This document shows, one piece after another, positions 1-7,675 of a DNA stretch of 64,000 bases (its first letter is position 1; each line of letters starts with the position of its first letter). This stretch comes from Streptomyces subrutilus (GTDB lineage Bacteria; Actinomycetota; Actinomycetes; Streptomycetales; Streptomycetaceae). The position numbers were made by a program, and so were the translations under genes. The stretch covers positions 7,172,001-7,236,000 of the forward strand of contig NZ_CP023701.1 of NCBI RefSeq assembly GCF_008704535.1. Reading direction: 5' to 3'. The notes under the pieces are model-generated. The model was not told where the DNA came from. It made no database searches and worked only from the letters and a program-made list of their open reading frames with translations.

Positions 1-2022
1 CGTGCTGGTGCAGGCACTGTAGGGGCTGCCGAAGGTGACGGCCGGGGCCTTCGGGGCGCTGGAGTCGACCTTGAAGTAGCAGTCCGCGCTGGGGTTGCTG
101 GTGCGCTCGTTGCCGTTCGCGTACGAGCGGGTCCAGGTCCGGAAGCGGTACTGGGTGCCGTCCGTCAGTGTGGCGGGGGGGTCACTGGTGACCTTGACGT
201 TGTCCCCCACGTATCCCGACGAGGGTCGGCTGATGTAGTCGGTGTCGCCCGCGTTGGCCTTGATCGCGGTCCAGGAGCCGTTGGTCTCCTTCTTCTCGGT
301 CTGCATGAGGATCCGCAGCTGGGCACCGGATTCGCCGCCCCACACGGTTTCGGTGATCGCGGTCATGGCCGGAGTCGGGTCCGAGATGACGGTGGGCTTG
401 GCGGCGTCGTTCGAGCAGATCTCTCCCGTGCCCGTGACCAGTCCCACGTAGATGGGGGTGTTGGGCTTGCCCATGTAGTCGACGGACAGGGCCGCGTCGT
501 TGCGGAAGCGCTTCCACGCGGCGGTGTCCGACTCGTCCTCGGCCCGCAGCTCCAGGTTCAGACGGTTGTAGCGGCCGTTGGCGAAGTCGCGGACGGTGGG
601 AGTGAGGTTCTCGTCCGGCTCGTCAGGAAGGTTGTCCGAGAATTCGACGGTCGCGGCGGGCGAGTTGGGATCGCATGCGGAGCCACGGCCGGCCGACAGC
701 CAGCGGTCGCCCATGAGGTCGGCATAGTTGGGCTTGTTGCCCCAGGTCGTCGAGGGGGAAATCTCCCCGTCCATGCGGACCAGCCAGACATTGCGCAGCT
801 CGCACTGGAAGGCCCACGGCTCGGTGACGCGGAAGCGGGCGGCCAGAACCTCCTTGCCCGCCAGCTTGCTCGGCGAGAACTCGAAGTAGAGGCGCTGCAC
901 GTAGCCCGGGCCACAGTAGTATCCGCCCCAAGAGCCGCACTTGCCCATGCCCTTGCCCTGGCCGTCGCTGTCGTTGTCCCAGTTCCAGAAGGACACGCCG
1001 TCATTGCGGAGCGCGGTGTGCTCGGTGCCGTCGTCGAGGGCGACGGAGGGGTCGATGTACAGGGGGAAGGCCGCGGGATCGGTCTGCTTCAGCAGCGCGG
1101 AGTCCGGTACGACTGCCAGCGAGTCGGCGTCGACCTGGACGGGCATGTTCGCCGCCCCGGAACCGAAGGCTGGACCGTCGGCGGGACGGCCGCCGGACTC
1201 CGCGCCGACGGGCGCCTTAGCCGGGTGACCGCCCTCGCTCTTGGCCGCGGCCATCCTATCCTTCGCCGAAATGGCCGGTGCGGCGGACAGGCCCTTCGAG
1301 TCCCACATCAGGGCCGGGGGCGCCTTGAACACCGGCTTGCCGTTGGCGTCCGTCGCGGACAGACCGCCGTCCTTGGCAGGGTTGAGCTGGACCTCCTTCG
1401 CCGCGAGGTCGAACTCGACGCGCTGGAGCTTCGGGTTCTTCGCGGCCTCCGGAGTCTTGACCACGAGGACCTCTCGGAAGCCCTTCAAGGTTGCCGTCAT
1501 CCGCAGGTCGACCCCGGGCAGTACCTCTTGGTACACGGCGCTGTCCCCGTCGAGGACCGGCTTGGGCAGCGTGCCGCCCTGCCAGCCCAGCGACATCGAC
1601 CGTCCGCCGTGCTCGATGGTGACCAGGCTCGAATCCCTGCCGCCGGAGAAGCCGACCCCGGCCACGGCGGCCTTGGGGCCCACTGTGCCGTCCGGACGGA
1701 CCTCCAGCGTGGCGTCGGGCGTGACCCAGCCGGCGCCGCCCTTCGCCTTGACCCGGACCGGAACGGCCGACTGGTCAAGGCGGAAGGACTTTCCGTCCGG
1801 ATTCGCGAACGTCGTCGTGGACTCTGTCCGCTCGCCCAGCACTTCGACGGGTTTGCCGGACTCGGCCGCGGCCTTGAGCGCCTCGTCACTCTCGCTCGCC
1901 GGCACCTGGGCCGTAGCAGCGGCAGCCGTCGGCGCGTACCCGGGTGTCACACCCATGACGACTACCGCGCCGAGAGCGGCCGCTACGGCGCGACAAAGCC
2001 GCCGACCCCTGATTGCAGACAT
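1..2022 (-). CDS. Large secreted DNRLRE/LamG-type protein, N-terminal part
   Basis: The frame is open from an ATG at 2022 to the window edge (674 codons, no stop), so the C-terminus is missing. It starts with a signal peptide (MSAIRGRRLC, then a hydrophobic run ending near TAAAATAQ). A long extracellular region follows, with a segment around residues 330-480 resembling DNRLRE-type beta domains (LDDGTEHTALRNDG, several Cys, PSTTWGNKP). After about residue 540 it continues as fibronectin-like or jellyroll-linker sequence (DSSAPKAPAVTFGSPYSACT). Large proteins of this build in Streptomyces usually carry LamG jellyroll or RHS repeats further on and act outside the cell. The exact function is unknown. 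A low-G+C stretch upstream (2023-2200) probably holds its promoter. Confidence 0.75.
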   Translation of the reverse strand, partial: MSAIRGRRLCRAVAAALGAVVVMGVTPGYAPTAAAATAQVPASESDEALKAAAESGKPVEVLGERTESTTTFANPDGKSFRLDQSAVPVRVKAKGGAGWVTPDATLEVRPDGTVGPKAAVAGVGFSGGRDSSLVTIEHGGRSMSLGWQGGTLPKPVLDGDSAVYQEVLPGVDLRMTATLKGFREVLVVKTPEAAKNPKLQRVEFDLAAKEVQLNPAKDGGLSATDANGKPVFKAPPALMWDSKGLSAAPAISAKDRMAAAKSEGGHPAKAPVGAESGGRPADGPAFGSGAANMPVQVDADSLAVVPDSALLKQTDPAAFPLYIDPSVALDDGTEHTALRNDGVSFWNWDNDSDGQGKGMGKCGSWGGYYCGPGYVQRLYFEFSPSKLAGKEVLAARFRVTEPWAFQCELRNVWLVRMDGEISPSTTWGNKPNYADLMGDRWLSAGRGSACDPNSPAATVEFSDNLPDEPDENLTPTVRDFANGRYNRLNLELRAEDESDTAAWKRFRNDAALSVDYMGKPNTPIYVGLVTGTGEICSNDAAKPTVISDPTPAMTAITETVWGGESGAQLRILMQTEKKETNGSWTAIKANAGDTDYISRPSSGYVGDNVKVTSDPPATLTDGTQYRFRTWTRSYANGNERTSNPSADCYFKVDSSAPKAPAVTFGSPYSACTST

Positions 2023-2481
2023 GATCCCCCAGCATCCGCAAAGGCGGGCAGGAATCCCCACTGCCACGCCACCCCTGATCTATTTCCAAGGCGTGAACGT
2101 AGTAGCGCGTCAGCGGTGAGACAAAAAATTTATGTTGGCCCATCTCCTGCTGGCGAGAACCCGACAGGTCGTAAAAATGGACAGAGAGTGGTATGCCCAT
2201 CGATAGCGAATGCCAGAACCAGTCAAGTGGACACCACTCCTTCCGTTTATTCGCGACGACACCGGGCTCCTCGGAGACGACGATGCCCTGGCATGCGTGA
2301 CGCGGCACAGCCGGGAACGGGCCGCTTCGCACTGCACACCGGCCAGCAGCAACTGCAGATCGCCCGTGTCATCATCACCGGACCCCTCGAACCGACTGCA
2401 CAGCAGCATCGCCTCGGTGAACACCTCCTACGCCGCGGCTGGCACTACGCCGATTTCCTCGGAGGCGAGCCGCAGACCCGG
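2023..2481. other. Intergenic region of lowered G+C, no convincing gene
   Basis: Positions 2110-2240 contain A/T-rich stretches (for example acaaaaaatttatgttgg) unlike the rest of the window. The region should carry the promoter of the secreted-protein gene that starts at 2022. Short open frames exist on both strands, but none has a ribosome binding site or a recognisable family. It may include decayed DNA linked to the broken gene to its right. Confidence 0.4.
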
Positions 2482-3192
2482 TCACTGAAACCGTGCCCAG
2501 TCGACTCCGAGTTCGGCGAGCGCCCGCAGTTGTCAGAGTGGAGCCGGTCGCGGCGGTTCCGTTGGTTCATGAGCCATACGCCGGTGCGGTGGACGGTGCT
2601 GTCAGGCAGGGTCTGCACCACGCTCCGGCTGGGCATCCGGCCCTCGGCCTCCAGGTATGGGGAGAGGGCCTGTAGGCCGGTCTGGAACGCGCCTGCGCCG
2701 CGCCCGGTGGTCGCGCGTCCTGGCGGCCGCCGTACGCGACTCCGGAATAACGGTGACGCCGAGGCGGGCCAGCCGCTGCTGCTCGGCGTTCAGCCGGCCG
2801 AAGTCCCGCCGCTGGGTCTCCAGCCACCGTCCGATGTCTTCGCCGTGCCGGGTCACCCCCGGCGTGATCGAGGGCACCAGCGCCCCCTCGTCGAGGAGCT
2901 GGGCGAGGTAGGGGTGGTGGCGCTGCCAGTCCACCGTGCACTCCAACAGCTCCGGGTTCCAGTCCGGGTCGATCGCGGCGAGTGCCGCGGCCCGCCGCTG
3001 GGCGCATACGGGTTCCCTCCCGAGTCCCTCGGGCCGGCGGATGTTGGTGAGCCACTGGCCGATAGCCCGGTCCGTCGAGGTGGCGTGCCGGGGCGCGGCA
3101 AGGTCCCGTGCTGCTCGTAGTACGCCCGCGCAGCGGCCAGGTTCTCGGCGAACCCGGCGTCCGCGGTGTCCCACACGATCCCGAGCTCGCGT
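2482..3192 (-). pseudogene. Helicase-associated (HA) domain gene remnant with frameshifts
   Basis: Three minus-strand frames carry consecutive pieces of the helicase-associated repeat common in actinobacterial plasmid or phage-type helicases. Frame one (about 3192-3085) reads ELGIVWDTADAGFAENLAAA and YYEQHGTL. A shift then leads to frame two (about 3085-2740), with TDRAIGQWLTNIRRPEGLG, ALAAIDPDWNP and FGRLNAEQQRLARLGV. A second shift gives AFQTGLQALSPYLEAEGR and TGVWLMNQRNRRDRL. A third, near 2525, restores QLRALAELGVDWARFQ and a TGA at 2484-2482. The usual order of HA motifs is kept, so this is one damaged gene end. No start or helicase motor domain is present, because the 5' side is replaced by modA. 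Confidence 0.8.
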
Positions 3193-3994
3193 CCGTGAGG
3201 ATCTTCTGCGCCTCCGGGGCGGAGAGCCACGCGACGAACTCGGTCGCGGCCGGTCCCTTCTTCGACGCCTTGAGGGTGGCCGCCGGATACGAGGCGACGG
3301 CGTTCTGGTCGTCGGGGATCTCGACGGCGTCCACCTTGGCCTTCGCGGAGGCCGCGTCCGTCTTGTAGACCAGAGCGGCGTCCGCCTCGCCCAGCTCCAC
3401 CTTCGACAGCGCGGCGCGCACGTTCGGCTCCTGCGAGACCGGCTTCACCGTGATGCCCTGCTCGTCCAGGACCTCCTTGCTGTAGCGCCCGGCGGGCACC
3501 TCGGGCGCGGCCAGCACCACCTTGATCTTGGTGTCGGCGAGGTCCTTCAGGCTGTCGATCTTGAGCGGGTTGCCCTTGGCGGTGGCGATGACCAGGCGGT
3601 TCTTCGCGATGACCTTGGGGTCGTTCACCTGGGCCCGCACCCCGTCCATCGTCGTGGTGTCCGCGGTGACCAGCGCGTCGGCCGGAGCCCCCTGTTTCAC
3701 CTGCGCGGCCAGCTCCTGCGAGCCGGCGAAGGAGAACTTCAGGCTGGTGCCGGGGTGCTGCTTCTCGTACGCGGCGGCCGCCGTCTTGAACACGTCGGTC
3801 AGGGAGGCCGCCGCCAGGACCGTCAGGTCCACCTGCGGGGTGGCGGAGGCGGCGGCCGCCGACGCGGAGCTGCCGGTGCCGCTCACGGCGGATCCGCTGC
3901 CGTCACTGCCGCCGCAGCCGGCCAGCGCGGGGACGAGGAGGGCGCCGGCGAGGAGGCCGACGGCGGCGCGGCGCGGGTACAGGGTGGGGGACAT
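2567..3994 (-). CDS. modA: Molybdate ABC transporter substrate-binding protein ModA with a chimeric C-terminus
   Basis: The start ATG at 3994 is preceded by GAAGGAG. The product has a lipoprotein signal peptide (MSPTLYPRRA... LVPALAGC) and a full ModA body: LTVLAAASLTDVFK, SFAGSQELAAQVKQGAPAD, NRLVIATAKGNP and GEADAALVYKTDA. Family members are periplasmic or membrane-anchored molybdate/tungstate-binding lipoproteins that feed the ModBC permease. The family similarity ends at residue 269 (EAQKILTDA). The last few native residues and the stop are lost, and the frame runs into the helicase-associated remnant, adding about 206 unrelated residues. No modB or modC follows. The binding fold may be intact with an abnormal tail, or the gene may be inactive. 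Confidence 0.8.
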   Translation of the reverse strand: MSPTLYPRRAAVGLLAGALLVPALAGCGGSDGSGSAVSGTGSSASAAAASATPQVDLTVLAAASLTDVFKTAAAAYEKQHPGTSLKFSFAGSQELAAQVKQGAPADALVTADTTTMDGVRAQVNDPKVIAKNRLVIATAKGNPLKIDSLKDLADTKIKVVLAAPEVPAGRYSKEVLDEQGITVKPVSQEPNVRAALSKVELGEADAALVYKTDAASAKAKVDAVEIPDDQNAVASYPAATLKASKKGPAATEFVAWLSAPEAQKILTDASSGSCGTPRTPGSPRTWPLRGRTTSSTGPCRAPARHLDGPGYRPVAHQHPPARGTREGTRMRPAAGRGTRRDRPGLEPGAVGVHGGLAAPPPLPRPAPRRGGAGALDHAGGDPARRRHRTVAGDPAAGLRPAERRAAAAGPPRRHRYSGVAYGGRQDARPPGAAQARSRPAYRPSPHTWRPRAGCPAGAWCRPCLTAPSTAPAYGS

Positions 3995-4523
3995 GGCGAG
4001 GGGGCTCCTTCGAGCGGTTCGGGGGCGTCGGTGGCGACGGCCTTCGGTGCGGTCGCGGGCCCGCATGCTCGGGGCGGGGGGATCCCGCGGCTTCGGCCCG
4101 GCGTCGAACGGCTCGCGCAGACGACCGGACGGGAAGCACCGCACATGCGGCCAGTAGAAGAGAAGAAGCCCGCGTCTGCAATTCGGCACCCCGGGTCGGC
4201 GCCGGCCGTCCACCCGGCCCTGCGGGGACGAACATCGCAGGTCAGAGGGGTCGGACGGGACGAGGGGCGAAAGACGTCCGAACGGACCCGGCCCGCAACC
4301 CGGACAGAGCGGTTCGCCTGGCGCGCGACACGCACCGGAGCGGACGCGTACCCGCCTGGGCCCAGGCCCGGGCACAGGCCCGGTCCCCGGCTTCACCTGC
4401 TCGCGGCCATGACCCGCGCGCCGACCCGCCCGCGCCACGCGACCCGCCGGCGCCACGCGGACCGCGCCGCCGCACGGTGGCGTGCGGCGGCGCGGGTGGA
4501 GGGTGCCGGGCCCCGCCGCTCCC
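3995..4523. other. Intergenic region upstream of modA, no gene seen
   Basis: Open frames here are G+C-driven and show no family similarity or ribosome binding site apart from the one at the modA start. The region should contain the modA promoter on the minus strand and the 3' flank of the NmrA-type gene to the right. I see no molybdate riboswitch-like structure that I can defend by eye. Confidence 0.4.
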
Positions 4524-5381
4524 CTACGCGGCCCAGGTCCCCCGGGCCGCGACGCGGCGTGCCCACGGCTCCAGGTCGGCGGGCTCGCGGCCCAGGACCC
4601 GGCGTACGTCGTCGGTCACCTCGGCCATGTGGCCCGCCCGGAGCACCTCGAACAGGTCCCCGATCCCGTCGGCGGCGGCCGGCGGCCATCCCTCGGCGAG
4701 GAGCTCGGCCCGGTAGGAGGCCGGCGTGAGCTCCTCGTAGCGGATGGGGCGGCCGGCGGCCTCGGCGATCGTCCGGGTGGCCTCGGCGAAGGTGAGGCCG
4801 CGCGGGCCGGAGAGTTCGTAGGCGCGGCCCGCGTGGCCGGGCTCGGTGAGCACCGCCGCCGCGACCGCCGCCACGTCGTCGGCGTCGATGAACGGCTCCG
4901 GTACGCCTCCGTCCGGCAGACCCAGGCGGCCCGCCCGCAGCGGGGCCAGCCACAGGTCCTCGTCGAAGTTCTGGAAGAAGTTGTTCGCCCGCAGGAGGGT
5001 CCACTCGGCCCCCGATCCACGGACCGCGCCTTCGGCGGCGGCCATGCCCAGGCCGAAGGAGCCGCCGTCCGCCTTCTCGATGCCGTGGCCGGAGAGCACC
5101 ACGAAACGGTGCACGCCGGATGCGGTGGCCCGCCGCACGAACTCCTCTACGGGAGAGGGGTCTTCGGGGGCGACCAGGTAGACCGACCCGGCCCCGGCGA
5201 GCGCGGGCTCCCAGGTGGCGGGGACGGTCCAGTCGAAGGTCACCTCTCCGGAGCGGGAGGCGGCCCGGACGCGGGCGCCGCCCGCGTCGCGCAGGCGGGC
5301 GACCAGCCGGCGGCCGGTCTTCCCGGTGGCTCCGAGGACGAGGAGGTCGGACGAGGTGCCGTGCTTGCTCTGCGTTGTCAT
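4524..5381 (-). CDS. NmrA/NAD(P)-binding SDR-type oxidoreductase (copy 1)
   Basis: A 285-residue protein with an N-terminal Rossmann nucleotide-binding motif (LLVLGATGKTGRRLVARL) and the arrangement of NmrA-like atypical SDR proteins: FVVLSGHGIE, WTLLRANNFFQNF, PFIDADDVAAVAAAVL and YELSGPRGLTFAEATRTIAE. Members bind NAD(P)H and act as quinone or ketone reductases or as redox sensors. The ATG at 5381 begins MTTQSKHG, directly before the Rossmann strand. The gene diverges from an AraC regulator at 5496 and has a paralogue at 6565-7440. A shared upstream 13-mer suggests common control by that regulator. The substrate is unknown. Confidence 0.85.
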   Translation of the reverse strand: MTTQSKHGTSSDLLVLGATGKTGRRLVARLRDAGGARVRAASRSGEVTFDWTVPATWEPALAGAGSVYLVAPEDPSPVEEFVRRATASGVHRFVVLSGHGIEKADGGSFGLGMAAAEGAVRGSGAEWTLLRANNFFQNFDEDLWLAPLRAGRLGLPDGGVPEPFIDADDVAAVAAAVLTEPGHAGRAYELSGPRGLTFAEATRTIAEAAGRPIRYEELTPASYRAELLAEGWPPAAADGIGDLFEVLRAGHMAEVTDDVRRVLGREPADLEPWARRVAARGTWAA

Positions 5382-5439
5382 GGGGCAAGTCCATCGCGGC
5401 CCGGCCGCCGGAGCCATGGGCGTCCGTCCGCCGTGCATA

Positions 5440-5452
5440 GGTGATCGTCCGG
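5440..5452. promoter_or_regulatory. Shared 13-bp element upstream of NmrA-type gene 1
   Basis: GGTGATCGTCCGG occurs here, 59 bp before the ATG of the first NmrA-type gene and in the divergent region with the AraC gene. The identical 13-mer lies upstream of the second NmrA-type gene at 7478. It could be an operator of the AraC protein or a promoter element. Confidence 0.5.
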
Positions 5453-5495
5453 GCGTGGCCGCCGCACCGCGCCGGGTCTGCCTATCGTTGGCGCC

Positions 5496-6449
5496 ATGGA
5501 CGTGTTCGACGAGCTGTTGCGTGGCGTGCGGGGCAAGGGTGCGGTCTTCGGGCGTTCGGTGCTGTGGCCGCCCTGGTCGCTGCGCTTCACCGACGGGGCC
5601 TACCTGACCCTGATCCTGCCGCTGCGCGGCGCGGGGTGGATCGTGCCGGAGGCCGGGGAGCCCCGACGGGTGCAGCTCGGCGAGGCCGCGATCGTCCGGG
5701 GGCCCGCGCCGTTCTCGTTCACCGACGACCCGGCGAACGCCTCGGGGACGGGCCCGGCCCCCGGCGTTCGGGAGGTGCGGTGGGGCGAGGAACGACCGGA
5801 CGCCGCCGAGGGGGACGACGAACTCAGCGGCCCCACCGTGCTGCTCGCCGCCGCCTACGACGTCCGGGCACAGGTCCCGCAGCGGCTGCTGCGCGCCCTG
5901 CCGCCCGTCCTGGTGGTGCCCGACGAGCCGGACTGCGAGCCGCTGCACGCCTACCTGGAGGGCCAGATCGGCGGCGGCCGGCCGGGGCACCAGATCGTGC
6001 TCGACCGGTTGCTGGACTGGCTGTTGGTGTGCACGCTGCGGGACTGGTTCGACCGGCCCGAGGCCCAGCCGCCGGGCTGGTACGGCGCGCTCGGCGACGA
6101 GGTGGCGGGCCCGGCGCTGCGTGCGATCCACGAGGATCCGGCGCATCCCTGGACCACGGCCGAGCTGGCGGCGCGGGCGGGGGTGTCGCGGACGACCCTG
6201 GCGAAGCGGTTCACGGAGCAGGTCGGCGACGGACCGGTGGCCTACCTCACCGACTGGCGGATGACGCTCGCCGCCGACCTGCTGAGCCGTACCGAGCTGA
6301 CGGTGGCGGCGGTGGCCCGGCGGGTCGGCTACGCGGACGCGTTCGGCTTCAGTGCGGCGTTCAAACGGCTGCGGGGCGCGAGCCCCAGCGCGTACCGGCG
6401 GGAGGCGGCGGCCGCCCCGGGACCGGACCGGGCCGTTCCGGCGGGCTGA
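5496..6449 (+). CDS. AraC-family transcriptional regulator (cupin sensor)
   Basis: A 317-residue regulator. Residues 1-190 form a cupin-type ligand domain (GKGAVFGRSVLWPPWSLRF, LRGAGWIVPEAGEP, LGEAAIVRGPAPFSFTDDP). The C-terminus is a double helix-turn-helix AraC domain (WTTAELAARAGVSRTTLAKR, TELTVAAVARRVGYADAFGF, KRLRGASPSAYRRE). This cupin plus AraC build is common beside SDR or oxidoreductase genes, where it senses a small organic ligand. It is divergent from one NmrA-type gene and convergent with the second, and both of those share an upstream 13-mer, so they are its likely targets. Confidence 0.88.
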   Translation: MDVFDELLRGVRGKGAVFGRSVLWPPWSLRFTDGAYLTLILPLRGAGWIVPEAGEPRRVQLGEAAIVRGPAPFSFTDDPANASGTGPAPGVREVRWGEERPDAAEGDDELSGPTVLLAAAYDVRAQVPQRLLRALPPVLVVPDEPDCEPLHAYLEGQIGGGRPGHQIVLDRLLDWLLVCTLRDWFDRPEAQPPGWYGALGDEVAGPALRAIHEDPAHPWTTAELAARAGVSRTTLAKRFTEQVGDGPVAYLTDWRMTLAADLLSRTELTVAAVARRVGYADAFGFSAAFKRLRGASPSAYRREAAAAPGPDRAVPAG

Positions 6450-6454
6450 GCTGG

Positions 6455-6490
6455 CCGGTGCCGGCCCGGTCCGACCGGGGCCGGCACCGG
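6455..6490. terminator. Strong hairpin between convergent genes
   Basis: A perfect 12-bp stem, CCGGTGCCGGCC with GGCCGGCACCGG, extended by further pairs near the loop, begins 6 bp after the AraC stop. It sits between convergent genes and has no U-tract, as is usual for Streptomyces bidirectional terminators. Confidence 0.65.
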
Positions 6491-6564
6491 TCGGGCGGCT
6501 CCCGTGCGGTCGTGGTGCCGTGGGGCGACCGCCGCACCGGGAGCGCCTGTCCGTCCCGTACGGG

Positions 6565-7440
6565 TCAGGCCCAGGCGCCCGCCGCCGCCGCGTCGCGGAC
6601 GAAGTCGGCGACGTCGCGCGGCGGGCGGCCGAGCGCGCGGCGGACGCCGTCGGTCAGCGGGGCCTCGCGGCTCGCGAGGATCGGCTCCATCGCCTCCGTC
6701 CAGACCGCGGCCTCCTCCTCGGACACGCCCTGCGCCACGAGCCCGGCCCGGAACGCGGACGGCTCGACCGGGACGTAGGCGGTGCGCACGCCGGTCACCT
6801 TCGCGATCTCGTCGAGCACGTCGGCGACGCTCAGCGCGCGGGGGCCGGACAGCTCGTACACCTCGCCGTCGTGGCCGTCCCGGGTGAGGGCCGCGACGGC
6901 GACCGCCGCGATGTCGTCGGCGTCGACGAACGCCGCGGTGCCGTCTCCGGTCGGCAGTGACAGTTCACCGGCGCGTACGCCGTCGAGGAAGACGCCCTCG
7001 CTGAAGTTCTGGGCGAACCAGCCGGGCCGCAGGATCGTCCAGGCGACGCCGGAGGACCGGACGGCCGCCTCGCTCTCCCGGTGCGGGGCGCCGACCTTCT
7101 CGGAGAAGTGGCCGGGCGTGTCGGCGCCCCGGGCCGAGAGCAGCACCAGCCGCCGCACGCCGCTCGCGACGGCCTGCTCGATGAAGGGGGGCGTCGGGGA
7201 GGGCGAGTCCTCGGTGCCGACGATGTAGACGGCGTCGGCTCCGTCGAGGGCCGGCTGCCAGGTGGCCGGGTCCGCCCAGTCGAAGGGGGTGTCACCGGAG
7301 CGGGAGGCCGCGCGGGTCTCCACGCCCAGCTCGCGGAGGAGGGCGACGACCCTGCGGCCGGTCTTGCCGGTGCCGCCGAGGACCAGGACGGTGCCCGGGC
7401 CGTTCGTCGTGCCGGTGCGGGTGGTGTCGTTGTGTGTCAT
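6565..7440 (-). CDS. NmrA/NAD(P)-binding SDR-type oxidoreductase (copy 2)
   Basis: A 291-residue paralogue of the gene at 4524-5381, with the same framework: VLVLGGTGKTGRRVVALLRE, VYIVGTEDSPSPTPP, LVLLSARGADTPGHFSEKVG, WTILRPGWFAQNFSEG, AFVDADDIAAVAVAAL and YELSGPRALSVADVLDEIA. It should bind NAD(P)H, but the substrate cannot be read from sequence. The start ATG at 7440 gives MTHNDTTRTG. The pair probably arose by local duplication around the AraC regulator. The upstream 13-mer at 7478 is identical to that of copy 1. Confidence 0.85.
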   Translation of the reverse strand: MTHNDTTRTGTTNGPGTVLVLGGTGKTGRRVVALLRELGVETRAASRSGDTPFDWADPATWQPALDGADAVYIVGTEDSPSPTPPFIEQAVASGVRRLVLLSARGADTPGHFSEKVGAPHRESEAAVRSSGVAWTILRPGWFAQNFSEGVFLDGVRAGELSLPTGDGTAAFVDADDIAAVAVAALTRDGHDGEVYELSGPRALSVADVLDEIAKVTGVRTAYVPVEPSAFRAGLVAQGVSEEEAAVWTEAMEPILASREAPLTDGVRRALGRPPRDVADFVRDAAAAGAWA

Positions 7441-7477
7441 GCGTCGAGCCTCGCAGGGGGGGCCGACGGCTGCCATG

Positions 7478-7490
7478 GGTGATCGTCCGG
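7478..7490. promoter_or_regulatory. Shared 13-bp element upstream of NmrA-type gene 2
   Basis: GGTGATCGTCCGG, identical to the element at 5440-5452, lies 38 bp before the second NmrA-type ATG. Flanks are also similar (tgcca/tgggt against tgcataggt). It is a candidate AraC binding site or promoter element. Confidence 0.5.
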
Positions 7491-7675
7491 AGGGCATGTC
7501 CGCGCGTCCGGGGCTGCCGCGCCTGGGAAGCGGGGCCGTACGGTGCGGGAGCCACGCCACCGGCGGGTCGGGCCGTCACTCCGATGCCCGCGCGCGGCCG
7601 GGCGCGCCGGGGGGACCGGAGCCGCAACGCCCGGGAGGGTGCCCGGCGCCGTACGGTCCGGTCCCCGGCGCGGGA

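Noticed and set aside
2110..2424. Minus-strand 104-codon frame in the low-G+C gap
   Set aside because: Composition is less biased than other shadows, but there is no ribosome binding site and no recognisable family. It may be a decayed remnant.
1018..3120. A 700-codon plus-strand open frame
   Set aside because: Runs antisense through the secreted-protein gene, the low-G+C gap and the HA remnant with no family similarity.
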